Shown one piece after another: positions 9,247-17,625 of a stretch of 64,000 nt of DNA. The position numbers were made by a program, and so were the translations under genes. Origin of the DNA: Marinobacter salinexigens (GTDB taxonomy: Bacteria; Pseudomonadota; Gammaproteobacteria; Pseudomonadales; Oleiphilaceae); the NCBI RefSeq assembly GCF_008370345.1, contig NZ_VTUU01000015.1:1-64000 (forward strand). The letters are read 5' to 3'. The notes below the pieces were generated by a model that ran no database searches, was not told the DNA's origin, and worked only from the letters and a program-made list of their open reading frames with translations. How positions within the stretch are numbered: the stretch's first letter is position 1; every line of letters begins with the position of its first letter.

Positions 9247-10035
9247 ATCAAACTCTATACTCGCCCCCAGGTACTGGTACTGTCTGGCCTCGATCCCTCC
9301 GGCGGTGCCGGCATCCAGGCTGACATCCAGGCGATCACCTCTCTGGGCTGCCATCCTTTGCCGGTCATTACCTGCCTGACCATACAGGACACAACCAATG
9401 TGTACGGCGCCGAAGCCATTGATCCAGAGTTGATCCGCCAGCAAATCGACTGCGTTGCCAAGGATTCTCCTATCCACGCCATCAAGACAGGTGCTCTCGG
9501 CAACGCCGCCATTGTGGACGTACTGATTGAATTCATCAGGCAACACTCTGACATTCCCGTGATTACCGACCCGGTGATCAAAGCCGCAGGAGGCGGCGAT
9601 CTGGCTGATGACGAGCTCATCACCGCCATGAAGGAACGCCTGTTTCCTGTTGCAGAAATGATCACGCCCAACGGCATCGAGCTGGCCATGCTGGGCGACA
9701 GCGATGACCCCGACCAGGCATCGGAAAACCTGCTAACCGGGGGCTGTGCATCCGTGCTGGCCACCGGCGGCCACGGACCCGGCCCGCACATTATCAACAC
9801 CCTCTACAACCACGCGCCGGAACCGATGCGCTGGGAGATCGAACGGGTTGGTGGCGAATACCACGGCACCGGCTGCACCCTGGCTGCTGCCATTGCTGCC
9901 GGCAGGGCCAGCGGCCTGTCGCCCCGAGCGGCCATTTCTCAGGCGCAGAACTACGTCAACCACGCCATCCTCCACGCCCTTGAGGTTGGCAACGGACAGC
10001 CGGTGCCGGATCGGGGTATTCTGTGGGAACGCTAA
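9247..10035 (+). CDS. thiD: Hydroxymethylpyrimidine/phosphomethylpyrimidine kinase, ATC start
   Basis: Phosphorylates HMP and then HMP-P in thiamine synthesis. The ribokinase-fold signature VLSGLDPSGGAGIQADIQ is close to the N-terminus and GTGCTLAAAIAAG, with the catalytic cysteine, is near residue 208. No ATG, GTG or TTG lies in frame before TTG 9358, and that start would remove the substrate-binding N-terminus. A perfect AAGGAG (9234-9239) sits 7 bases before ATC at 9247, which gives a normal 262-residue protein. I therefore annotate an ATC start; a base error at 9249 is the alternative. It overlaps the start of thiE. Confidence 0.9.
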   Translation: MKLYTRPQVLVLSGLDPSGGAGIQADIQAITSLGCHPLPVITCLTIQDTTNVYGAEAIDPELIRQQIDCVAKDSPIHAIKTGALGNAAIVDVLIEFIRQHSDIPVITDPVIKAAGGGDLADDELITAMKERLFPVAEMITPNGIELAMLGDSDDPDQASENLLTGGCASVLATGGHGPGPHIINTLYNHAPEPMRWEIERVGGEYHGTGCTLAAAIAAGRASGLSPRAAISQAQNYVNHAILHALEVGNGQPVPDRGILWER

Positions 10036-10694
10036 CAACCCCCTCCCTTAAGCCCGGCCTTTACGCCATTACAGACAGCGTGCTGACGCCTCCGGAAACG
10101 CTTGTAGCATCCGTCGAAGCCGCCCTGTGCGGAGGTGCCGTGCTGGTACAGTATCGAGAGAAGAAGGCGCCTGCCCCCGAACGCTTGCGCCAGGCCACAA
10201 GCCTGCAAGACGCCTGCAGAAATGCCGGGGTACCGCTGATTATCAACGATGACCCCGAACTGGCCCACAGAGTTAAGGCGGCAGGGGTTCATCTCGGCCA
10301 AAGCGATCAGGCGCTTGCCGATGCCAGGGCAGTGCTGGGACCGGACGCCATCGTTGGTATCACCTGCCACGACAGCATTAACATGGCGGCAGCGGCACAC
10401 GAGGGCGGCGCGGATTATCTGGCCTTCGGCCGTTTTTTCCAGTCGGTCACTAAACCCGGCGCTCCGCCTGCAGATCCATCCGTTCTATCTGAGGCCCGCC
10501 AATTCGGCCGGCCAGTAACTGCCATCGGCGGCGTGACTACCGACAACGGCGCGCAACTGATTCTGGCCGGCGCGGACCTGCTGGCCGTGGTCGGCGGCCT
10601 GTTCGGCGGCAGCCCTGAAGACATTGAACAGAAAGCCCGGAGCTTCGCCCGGCTATTCGAGCAACATCACCCACTCTTTTCACTACCCAGATAA
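10023..10694 (+). CDS. thiE: Thiamine-phosphate synthase
   Basis: Condenses HMP pyrophosphate, made by ThiD, with thiazole phosphate to form thiamine phosphate. The TIM-barrel protein of 223 residues shows QYREK near residue 43, the GVHLGQSD block near 90, and AIGGVT near 168. The GTG start lies inside the thiD gene, a 13-base overlap that suggests translational coupling. hemL begins 12 bases after the stop, so hemJ, thiD, thiE and hemL read as one operon. Confidence 0.94.
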   Translation: MGTLTTPSLKPGLYAITDSVLTPPETLVASVEAALCGGAVLVQYREKKAPAPERLRQATSLQDACRNAGVPLIINDDPELAHRVKAAGVHLGQSDQALADARAVLGPDAIVGITCHDSINMAAAAHEGGADYLAFGRFFQSVTKPGAPPADPSVLSEARQFGRPVTAIGGVTTDNGAQLILAGADLLAVVGGLFGGSPEDIEQKARSFARLFEQHHPLFSLPR

Positions 10695-10706
10695 CAGGAA
10701 CGCATT

Positions 10707-11990
10707 ATGAGTCACTCCGAAAGCCTGTTCGAAGAAGCCCAGAAATACATCCCCGGTGGCGTTAATTCCCCGGTCCGGGCGTTCCGGGGTGTCGGCGGCA
10801 CACCGATTTTTTTCAAACATGCTGAAGGTGCTTACCTTTACGATGAGGATGATCGCCGATACATCGATTACATTGGCTCCTGGGGCCCGATGATCCTTGG
10901 GCACTCCGATCAACGCATCAAAGACGCACTTCATGCTCAAGTCGATCTGGGTGTCGGATACGGTGCCCCCACCGCGATTGAGACCGAAATGGCCAAAAAG
11001 GTCTGCGAACTGGTGCCGTCCATTGACCTTGTTCGCATGGTCAACTCCGGCACCGAAGCTACCATGTCAGCCATCCGTCTGGCCCGCGGCTACACAGGTC
11101 GCGACAAGATCGTAAAATTTGAGGGCTGTTACCACGGACACGTGGACTCACTGCTGGTCAAAGCCGGTTCAGGCGCCCTGACCCTGGGGGTTCCAAATTC
11201 ACCGGGCATCCCCGCCAGCCTTGCCGAACACACTCTGACCCTCGACTACAACGATCTGGACAGTGTTCGCGAAACCTTCTCCAGAATGGGTGACGAGATT
11301 GCTGCTATCATTGTTGAGCCCGTCGCAGGCAACATGAACTGCATTCCTCCGGCACCAGGCTTCCTTGAGGGCCTGCGTGAAGTCTGTGATGAACACGGCA
11401 CAGTGCTGATCTTCGACGAAGTCATGACCGGCTTTCGGGTTTCCCTTGGCGGAGCTCAGGGACTTTACGGCATCACCCCGGACCTGACGGCACTGGGCAA
11501 GATTATCGGCGGCGGCCTGCCTGTGGGCGCTTTTGGCGGCAAGCGGGAAATCATGGAACACATTTCTCCGCTGGGTCCGGTGTATCAGGCCGGCACCCTG
11601 AGTGGTAACCCGCTGGCAATGGCTGCCGGCCTGACGACGCTGAACGCCATTTCCGAGCCCGGATTCCACGATCGCCTGACCGAGAAAACCAGCAAGCTTC
11701 TGAATGGCCTCAAGGAAGCCGCAAAAGCCAGTGGCATTGCCTTGACCGTCCAGCAGGCAGGCGCCGCCATGTTCGGACTGTTCTTTACAGATGAGCCCTC
11801 AGTCAGCAGCTTCGGCCAGGTCATGAACTGTGACGTGGAACGATTCAAGAAGTTCTTCCAGGGTATGCTGAGCGAAGGCGTGTACCTTGCGCCTTCAGCC
11901 TTTGAAGCAGGGTTTACCAGCGCAGCACTGTCGGATGCTGATATCGACCATACCATCGAAGCCGCCCGCAAGGTGATGGCAACGCTCTGA
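10707..11990 (+). CDS. hemL: Glutamate-1-semialdehyde 2,1-aminomutase
   Basis: PLP enzyme that turns glutamate-1-semialdehyde into 5-aminolevulinate, the haem precursor in the C5 pathway. The 427-residue protein has the usual class III aminotransferase layout: the GTEATM phosphate-binding segment near 115, FDEVMTGFR near 236, and the PLP lysine Lys265 in ALGKIIGGG. Location right after thiE and 1.5 kb from hemJ matches a cofactor-synthesis operon. Confidence 0.97.
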   Translation: MSHSESLFEEAQKYIPGGVNSPVRAFRGVGGTPIFFKHAEGAYLYDEDDRRYIDYIGSWGPMILGHSDQRIKDALHAQVDLGVGYGAPTAIETEMAKKVCELVPSIDLVRMVNSGTEATMSAIRLARGYTGRDKIVKFEGCYHGHVDSLLVKAGSGALTLGVPNSPGIPASLAEHTLTLDYNDLDSVRETFSRMGDEIAAIIVEPVAGNMNCIPPAPGFLEGLREVCDEHGTVLIFDEVMTGFRVSLGGAQGLYGITPDLTALGKIIGGGLPVGAFGGKREIMEHISPLGPVYQAGTLSGNPLAMAAGLTTLNAISEPGFHDRLTEKTSKLLNGLKEAAKASGIALTVQQAGAAMFGLFFTDEPSVSSFGQVMNCDVERFKKFFQGMLSEGVYLAPSAFEAGFTSAALSDADIDHTIEAARKVMATL

Positions 11991-12311
11991 TTCAGGTACC
12001 CCCGCGCCTGTCATGACAACCCTGTCATGGCAGGCCGCCCCGAGTGACCCAGCTCACAGAATCACCAAGAACTTCCTCTCCAGGCCACGCCGCCCATTGA
12101 CTCAACCCACCACCTGATCAAATGATGTACAGGTCTCATGCGAGATGCCCTGACAGCGGCAATCTAACAATTACAACGCAGTGGTCAGTGCAAGGAAGCA
12201 CCTCATTTTGCCTGTGAGGCAAAAGCAGTATGAGCAGCAGTTTCTGGAGCAACCCGTTAGGTTGAGCCGCAGTTTGAACAACAAACACAACAACAAACTG
12301 TAGGAACGACA
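11991..12311. other. Gene-free stretch between hemL and lipase with palindromes
   Basis: No coding region is convincing here. TGTCATGACA (12009-12018) is a perfect palindrome, and 14 bases on the near-palindrome TGTCATGGCA (12023-12032) repeats it, so the pair could be an operator. TTTTGCCT and AGGCAAAA (12206-12213, 12217-12224) form a perfect 8-bp stem with a GTG loop about 90 bases before the lipase ATG. I see no clear -35/-10 or sigma-54 promoter. Confidence 0.4.
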
Positions 12312-13229
12312 ATGAAACCCTGGATCAAAGCCCTCGCTCTGGCCTGCACTGTTGCATGGGCAGCCCCTTCCGCCGCCTGGTGGTGGGACTCTACTCCTTC
12401 GAATTACACAGACACCCGTTACCCAATCGTGCTGGTCCATGGCATGTTCGGGTTCGATAACATTGTGGGCGTGGACTACTGGTATGGCGTCGCCGAAGAC
12501 CTTCGGCAGTATGGCGCTGACGTGTACACCACGCAGGTCCCGGCCCTTGACAGCACCATCGCCCGTGGTGAGGCACTGTTGCCACAGGTAGAAGCCATTG
12601 CTGCCGTCTACGGCAAGGTGAACCTGATCGGCCATAGCCACGGTGGCCCCACCGCCCGCTATATTGCCAAAGTGCGCCCGGATCTTGTGGCGTCGGTCAC
12701 CTCGGTAGGCTCCCCTCACAAAGGCTCCCCGGTTGCAGACCTGATCTACGGCTCACCCGCAGAGAGTGCGGCTGCCGGCCTCGGCAACGCCCTTGCGGGA
12801 CTGATTGACCTGCTGTCTGGCGGTGGATACAACCAGGACATGCGTGCCAGCCTACAATCTCTGACCACCGCGGGCAGTGCCGAATTCAACAACTTTGCCC
12901 CTGCCGGCATTCCCACCACGAGCTGTGGAGAGGGAGCCTATTCTGCCGATGGAATCCGCTTCTATTCCTGGGGGGGAACCGGCGTCCTGACCAACGCACT
13001 TGACCCCTCCGATGCGCTTCTCGGTGTCACCAGTCTGGTAATCAGTGGTGCAGACGACGGGCTCGTAGGCCGCTGCAGCAACCACTTCGGAAAGGTTATT
13101 CGCGATAACTACTTCATGAATCATCTGGACGAGGTCAATCAGGCATTGGGGCTACATAGCCTGTTCGAGACTGATCCGAAAGCCGTCTTCCAGCAACACG
13201 CTAACCGGCTGAAGAACGCCGGGCTCTGA
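12312..13229 (+). CDS. Secreted triacylglycerol lipase, family I type
   Basis: Secreted ester hydrolase like Pseudomonas LipA. Residues 1-22 form a Sec signal peptide. The alpha/beta-hydrolase motif GHSHGG places the nucleophile at Ser109, and the oxyanion-region VHGMFG is at 42-47. The likely acid is Asp249 in GADDGLV and the base His271 in NHLDEVNQ. Cys205 and Cys255 match the conserved disulfide. Relatives usually need the foldase Lif and a type II secretion system; no lif-like gene is adjacent. The ATG has a spaced AGGAAC upstream. Confidence 0.9.
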   Translation: MKPWIKALALACTVAWAAPSAAWWWDSTPSNYTDTRYPIVLVHGMFGFDNIVGVDYWYGVAEDLRQYGADVYTTQVPALDSTIARGEALLPQVEAIAAVYGKVNLIGHSHGGPTARYIAKVRPDLVASVTSVGSPHKGSPVADLIYGSPAESAAAGLGNALAGLIDLLSGGGYNQDMRASLQSLTTAGSAEFNNFAPAGIPTTSCGEGAYSADGIRFYSWGGTGVLTNALDPSDALLGVTSLVISGADDGLVGRCSNHFGKVIRDNYFMNHLDEVNQALGLHSLFETDPKAVFQQHANRLKNAGL

Positions 13230-13269
13230 TCTGGTTGAACCGCCGGATAAACAAACGGTCCCGGCGAAC

Positions 13270-14586
13270 TCAGCCGGGACCAAAAACACCTTCAATACCG
13301 AGCATCACCGTATGGCGCCGGTAACCATAGACTTCAATAGAGCTATCAGTATCCTGATACTGCCATTCCCCGCGAATCATCCATCGATCAGTCAGCCATT
13401 GCTCGGCAAAAAGACTGGCATTGATACGACGATCAACACGCCGTTCAGAAACCAGGGTTCCATCCTGATCGTATACATGCGGGTCCTGATAGCGACTGAA
13501 CCGGAAGGCTGATTCAACCCCAAGCATCAGATCCTGTTTCAGCACGTACCTTGCAGCCAGTTCAAGCCTGTGATGCTGGGGCGACAAACTGACGAACTGA
13601 TCTGAATATGTCAGATCCTCCCGGTTTTCCAGCGTCCAGCGGTACTGACCACTCAACCTCCAGGGCCCGGCTCGTTTGGCAACGGACAGTCTTATGCGAT
13701 ACCAGTCACCATCGTATGCCCGATAACGACTTCCCCCCTGGATAAGAGCTGCTGCCACGTCGACCGAACATTCAAGATCAAACCCGCCGCCACAGGCCAG
13801 CCATTGCCTCTCGGCCTCCAGACCATATCGGGTTTCAAAGGTATCACCGCCAAACCAGGATTGGCTGAGTACGATGCCAACACCCTGTTCAGCATTCTCA
13901 AGATTCTGGCGCCAGAACATGCCTCCCTGAATCAGCGAGCTGTCATAGTCAGAATCAGACGGATAACGGCGGGTATAGAGCACGCCATCCAGGCCAAAAC
14001 TGGAACCCTGCCACGTGTAGAGATCATAACTTCCCGCAGCAAACCCTTCCGTAAAAGCACCGCCTTTGCTGGACGCACCTGCATCCGGCAACCCGGCGAT
14101 GTTGCTGTCGTATCCGCCAGCCAGGCTGAGAACACCCTGATACCCGCCAGCATCCTCACGTCCGGATAAACGGCCCAGCTGAGTATCGGCCATCTGCTGC
14201 AGTTTGCCTCGCCCACCCGTTTCACTCACAGATAGAAACCAGCTTCGGGCCGCCTCTTGATCGCCATTGGCCAGGGCAACCAACCCCAGATTGTATTCAG
14301 CAAGGGTTCGATCGCCGGATTCCAGCAGACTGCGGAAACGCTCTTCAGCCGCCCCGTAATCCCCCAAACGGTAGTAAACAACCGCCAGGTTATAGGTTAG
14401 CGAAGGTGAATGAAGGCCAAGGGCTTCAGCCTCCAGAAAGGAATCCCGTGCAGCAACCAGATCGCCTGACTGGAACAAAATAACGCCAGTGTTCAGGCTT
14501 TCCGCTGCCTTCTTATCCGTGGTGGCCTGTGCCGCTCCGGCCACAGCGAACCACAACAGACAAACCGCTATCCGTTTACACAACAA
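13270..14586 (-). CDS. TPR protein with C-terminal outer-membrane beta-barrel
   Basis: I do not recognise a named family with certainty. A signal peptide covers about residues 1-21. Three to four TPR-like helical pairs (about 26-140) are followed by alternating hydrophobic/aromatic strands to the end, as in an outer-membrane barrel. The layout recalls the surface-lipoprotein-assembly-modifier (Slam) group, a TPR domain plus barrel, but this is only resemblance. The start is TTG 14586. It lies 104 bases downstream of the KPE-repeat gene on the same strand and may belong to the sigma/anti-sigma operon. Confidence 0.6.
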   Translation of the reverse strand: MLCKRIAVCLLWFAVAGAAQATTDKKAAESLNTGVILFQSGDLVAARDSFLEAEALGLHSPSLTYNLAVVYYRLGDYGAAEERFRSLLESGDRTLAEYNLGLVALANGDQEAARSWFLSVSETGGRGKLQQMADTQLGRLSGREDAGGYQGVLSLAGGYDSNIAGLPDAGASSKGGAFTEGFAAGSYDLYTWQGSSFGLDGVLYTRRYPSDSDYDSSLIQGGMFWRQNLENAEQGVGIVLSQSWFGGDTFETRYGLEAERQWLACGGGFDLECSVDVAAALIQGGSRYRAYDGDWYRIRLSVAKRAGPWRLSGQYRWTLENREDLTYSDQFVSLSPQHHRLELAARYVLKQDLMLGVESAFRFSRYQDPHVYDQDGTLVSERRVDRRINASLFAEQWLTDRWMIRGEWQYQDTDSSIEVYGYRRHTVMLGIEGVFGPG

Positions 14587-14689
14587 GCAGGACGCTCCGG
14601 GGTTGGAGAGAAAGTGAAAGGAGCTTATGGCGGGTAGTATAGCAAGGGATTGCCCGGCATTGGCGCTACCGGGCAGAAGAATTACGGGA

Positions 14690-15163
14690 TTACCGGTTCA
14701 AACCTGGGGGACCGTTTTCCTGAATATCACCTACAGCATCCGGCAATTCTGGCTTTTCCGGCTTTTCCGGCTTTTCCGGCTTTTCCGGCATCGTAGGGCG
14801 CTCTGGTTTAACGGGTTTTTCCGGCATTTGCGGCTTTTCCGGCCGATCTTTCACCTGTTCCAATGATTCCCTGGCGTCCCGAGCATCCTCGGCAACAGAC
14901 TGGCCAAAGTCACGACCTGACTGTCGCGCCTCTTCGCTCCGGGCATTGCCCTGAAGGCCGCTACGGTCATTCCTCTGCACGGAATCCGGAACCGGGAGTT
15001 CGATTTCCCGAACCACCTGTTCTGTCAGCTCATTATCGTCCAGAACCATCCTCATGGTCACGTCGAGATCGTCTGCGGCAGATACCGAGAATCCTGCCAA
15101 CAATCCCGCTAAACAGACTCCGGAACGCACCAGCAAAATTCTGCCGGAATCACGAGCACTCAT
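14690..15163 (-). CDS. Exported KPE-repeat protein of the ECF locus
   Basis: Unknown function. The N-terminus has a signal peptide or anchor (residues about 9-29, ending VSAAD). The middle is charged and helical, and residues about 108-140 are a proline-rich tandem of KPE/KPEKPE units. Such repeats form stiff extended spacers that can cross the periplasm or bind an acidic partner; that role is inference. Its ATG overlaps the anti-sigma stop (ATGA), so it is translationally coupled and probably belongs to the same regulatory circuit. Confidence 0.6.
   Translation of the reverse strand: MSARDSGRILLVRSGVCLAGLLAGFSVSAADDLDVTMRMVLDDNELTEQVVREIELPVPDSVQRNDRSGLQGNARSEEARQSGRDFGQSVAEDARDARESLEQVKDRPEKPQMPEKPVKPERPTMPEKPEKPEKPEKPELPDAVGDIQENGPPGLNR
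14751..14789. repeat. Four tandem 9-bp repeats encoding KPE units
   Basis: GGCTTTTCC occurs four times head to tail (14751-14786), followed by a partial GGC. It encodes the Glu-Lys-Pro repeats of the overlapping minus-strand gene. Because the unit is a multiple of three, slippage would change the spacer length without breaking the frame. Confidence 0.85.
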
Positions 15164-15825
15164 GATGCAGGCCTCCCCGTTTGTGAACTTTCAAAGGCAG
15201 GAATGACCGCCCGGAATGTTTTCTGCCGATCTCCCGCATCCAGATGAGCCACCAGCTCACCCGACCCCGGGAACAGCACTTTCAGAGGTAATGACAGCAC
15301 GTTCTCTCCCGCATCAAGGCTCACTTGCCAGCTCACCTCATGCAGCCCAGGCATGGCCGCCAACTCCACATGCGGAGGCAGCTCCAGTGTCAGGGTGACG
15401 TTATCCAGTGGTTCCCCGGCATTGAACGCCAGCCGGACCATTCGCTCCACCGGAACCAGACTCTGCTCAGCAACTGCCGGATGATTGCTGACAGCCTCTC
15501 CGTTGAAAAGAACACCCACTGCCATCCCGAATGCCATGGCCGCTGCAACAGCTCCAGCCAGAACACCGTGGCTCCAACGCCTTTCCGAGGACCGTGACCG
15601 TCCGGTTGCCGCAGCCAGCGCTCGCTGACTGAACCCATCCGAAGGCGCCGGAATGCGTGCACGACTGTATAGAGCTTCTTTCAGTTGGTGCTCCGCCTGC
15701 AGCGCCTGTGAACACCCCGAACACGCACGCAGGTGTCTCTCCACACTCACGGCTCGTGTTTCGGGAAGCTCATCATACAGATAAGCCGCCAGGCTATTTC
15801 GGATCTCAGGACAGGACATGCTCAT
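15160..15825 (-). CDS. Anti-sigma factor with zinc-finger (zf-HC2) domain
   Basis: Membrane-anchored regulator expected to hold the ECF sigma factor encoded just upstream. The N-terminal cytoplasmic part has the HxxxCxxC zinc motif in RHLRACSGC (residues about 31-38). A membrane helix follows near residues 85-105 and then a beta-rich periplasmic domain of about 110 residues. I choose ATG 15825, four bases after the sigma stop, with GAGGTG just upstream. The overlap with the KPE gene and tight coupling to the sigma gene support an operon. The signal it senses is unknown. Confidence 0.85.
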   Translation of the reverse strand: MSMSCPEIRNSLAAYLYDELPETRAVSVERHLRACSGCSQALQAEHQLKEALYSRARIPAPSDGFSQRALAAATGRSRSSERRWSHGVLAGAVAAAMAFGMAVGVLFNGEAVSNHPAVAEQSLVPVERMVRLAFNAGEPLDNVTLTLELPPHVELAAMPGLHEVSWQVSLDAGENVLSLPLKVLFPGSGELVAHLDAGDRQKTFRAVIPAFESSQTGRPAS

Positions 15826-15829
15826 CACC

Positions 15830-16417
15830 TCACACTCCCACACGCCCGGATGGAGGAATCGGTTCCAATTCTCTTTGTAGTTTTTTTCTCAACTGATTCC
15901 GGCAACGGTGCAGTCGAGACTTCACCGTTCCCACAGGAACATCCAGAACCATCGCTATTTCGTCATGGCGCCAGCCGTCCACATCATGCAACAGTAACAA
16001 GGTTCTCTGATCGGGAGGCAAGGTTGCCAGAACACGATCTACCGCAGGCCTTAGCTGTTGCTGTTCATAGACGGCCTGCGGGCCAAACGTTTCGGATTCG
16101 AGGCTGTCGAGCCAGTCGACCTGACTATCCACATCAACCAGTTCGCTCACCGGCCGGTCGATCTGCCGTCCCCGCCGACGAAACTGATCCACAAACTGTC
16201 GGTACAGCACCCGCTTAAGCCAGGGTCTGGGCTTGTCCACCGCTTCCAGTTCGGAAAGCCGGGGAAACAGCTTCACCAAAACATCCTGAACCAGGTCTTC
16301 AGCATCGTGCTGTACCCCGGTCAGGCGATAGGCAAACCGGTACAGGGAGTCCATGTGGGGCTCTACGAGGCGTTCAAAGCGTTTGGCTTTTGAGAGTCTG
16401 AAGGGTAACAGCGTCAA
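15830..16417 (-). CDS. ECF-type RNA polymerase sigma factor
   Basis: Alternative sigma factor of the extracytoplasmic-function group. Region 2 is visible as the helix-rich block DSLYRFAYRLTGVQHDAEDL with the DAEDLVQDVL core. Region 4 follows at the C-terminus as LPPDQRTLLLL...GTVKSRLHRCRNQL. Regions 1.1 and 3 are absent, which is typical. The frame is open to an ATG at 16549, but that upstream part is not sigma-like; TTG 16417 gives 195 residues, a normal ECF size, though its ribosome site is poor. It is coupled to the anti-sigma gene and divergent from the DUF4382-like lipoprotein gene, a possible target. Confidence 0.87.
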   Translation of the reverse strand: MTLLPFRLSKAKRFERLVEPHMDSLYRFAYRLTGVQHDAEDLVQDVLVKLFPRLSELEAVDKPRPWLKRVLYRQFVDQFRRRGRQIDRPVSELVDVDSQVDWLDSLESETFGPQAVYEQQQLRPAVDRVLATLPPDQRTLLLLHDVDGWRHDEIAMVLDVPVGTVKSRLHRCRNQLRKKLQRELEPIPPSGRVGV

Positions 16418-16572
16418 ACCTTTGGGACCTGCCGGAGGGTTATTATCGAGCTCATAGTCTATCCGAGTTGGTGGCAGACTGCATAATCTACCAAGGTACA
16501 GCCGGGCTACTCTAAAGACACAAACAACGCCCCAGGATGGACAAATCATGAGACAACGTTAATAAAAATGCA

Positions 16573-16600
16573 GGAACCTCCAGGCAACGAGCTTCGTTTG
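16573..16600 (+). promoter_or_regulatory. Possible ECF-type promoter of the DUF4382-like gene
   Basis: GGAACC (16573-16578) and CGTTTG (16595-16600) are 16 bases apart. This resembles the GGAAC/CGTC-type -35/-10 of ECF sigma factors and would start RNA about 50 bases before the lipoprotein ATG. The match is partial, and autoregulation of the locus is inference. Confidence 0.3.
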
Positions 16601-16655
16601 AACAATGACTGATAGCAAAAATGCTACGGCTCAAATAACAGCCCAAGGAGGTTTT

Positions 16656-17591
16656 ATGAATCGCACCACTCGCCTGTTAAGCATTTCAGCACTGGCCGCA
16701 AGCATTGCAGCCTGCGGTGGCGGCAGCGATGGTTCCGTCTCATCATCCACAGGCCAGGTTTCTTTCGACGTCACCGACGCCCCGGCCATGGAATTTGCCG
16801 ATGTCACCGTCTCATTTACCGGCATACGACTTAAGCCGGAAGACGGGGACTGGGTCGAGTTCACTTTTGATGAACCAAAGGCTTGGAACCTGCTGGAACT
16901 TCAGGGAGGCGTTAGCGAGCCACTGATTACGGACGAGGAAGTACCTGCAGGGCAGTACTCCGAGCTTCGCCTGATGATCAATACGGAGAATCTGGCATCT
17001 TACGTCACTCTCGCATCAACACCCGATGAAAAAAGCTCACTTGCCGTACCTTCCGGGGAACAAAGTGGCCTGAAGCTCAAGGGTGGCTTTGTTGTCGCTG
17101 CAGACACTACGACAGACTTCACCATCGACTTTGACGTCAGCAAGTCCATTGTTGACCCTCAGGGCGGATCGATAGGCGACTACTTGTTAAAACCATCACT
17201 GCGACTGGTGAACAATCTGGAAGTAGGGTCTATTACTGGCCAGGTCAACTATGCGCTTATCAGCTCCACCCGACTCGATGACGTTGCCAAAGCCGAGTGC
17301 GAATACGAAGGTGCCGCTTACATCTTCGCGGGTGCCGATGTTACGCCGACAGACCTGAACGTAAACAATGAGGAAAACCCTCTGCTGGTCATTCCGGTGA
17401 CCTATGATGAAGAGACAAGCCTCTACAGCTACACGGCGGCCTTCCTACCCGAAGGGCCTTACACCGTCGCTTACAGCTGCCAGCTTGATGATAACGAAGC
17501 AGATGACGAGCTGGAGTTCGATGGAATCCAGACTGTCGACGTTATCGTGGGCACCCCCGTGGAAGCCCAGGACATCCCTCTCGTCGAATAA
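16656..17591 (+). CDS. DUF4382-like lipoprotein
   Basis: Exported lipoprotein of unknown function. The start ATG 16656 has a perfect AAGGAGG upstream, which rules out the earlier frame opening at 16605. The first 19 residues form a lipoprotein signal ending in SIAAC with a GGGS linker. The DUF4382-like domain follows at about 30-195 (FDVTDAP...VTVSFTGIRLK), and a second acidic, beta-rich segment reaches the end. It is divergent from the ECF sigma operon and may be its target. Confidence 0.8.
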   Translation: MNRTTRLLSISALAASIAACGGGSDGSVSSSTGQVSFDVTDAPAMEFADVTVSFTGIRLKPEDGDWVEFTFDEPKAWNLLELQGGVSEPLITDEEVPAGQYSELRLMINTENLASYVTLASTPDEKSSLAVPSGEQSGLKLKGGFVVAADTTTDFTIDFDVSKSIVDPQGGSIGDYLLKPSLRLVNNLEVGSITGQVNYALISSTRLDDVAKAECEYEGAAYIFAGADVTPTDLNVNNEENPLLVIPVTYDEETSLYSYTAAFLPEGPYTVAYSCQLDDNEADDELEFDGIQTVDVIVGTPVEAQDIPLVE

Positions 17592-17625
17592 ATCGACAAC
17601 CCCCGGTTTTACCGGGGGAAGAAGG

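Noticed and set aside
14751..14789. Tandem repeats considered as a CRISPR or intergenic satellite
   Set aside because: The 9-bp units have no spacers and lie in frame within a coding gene as KPE codons.
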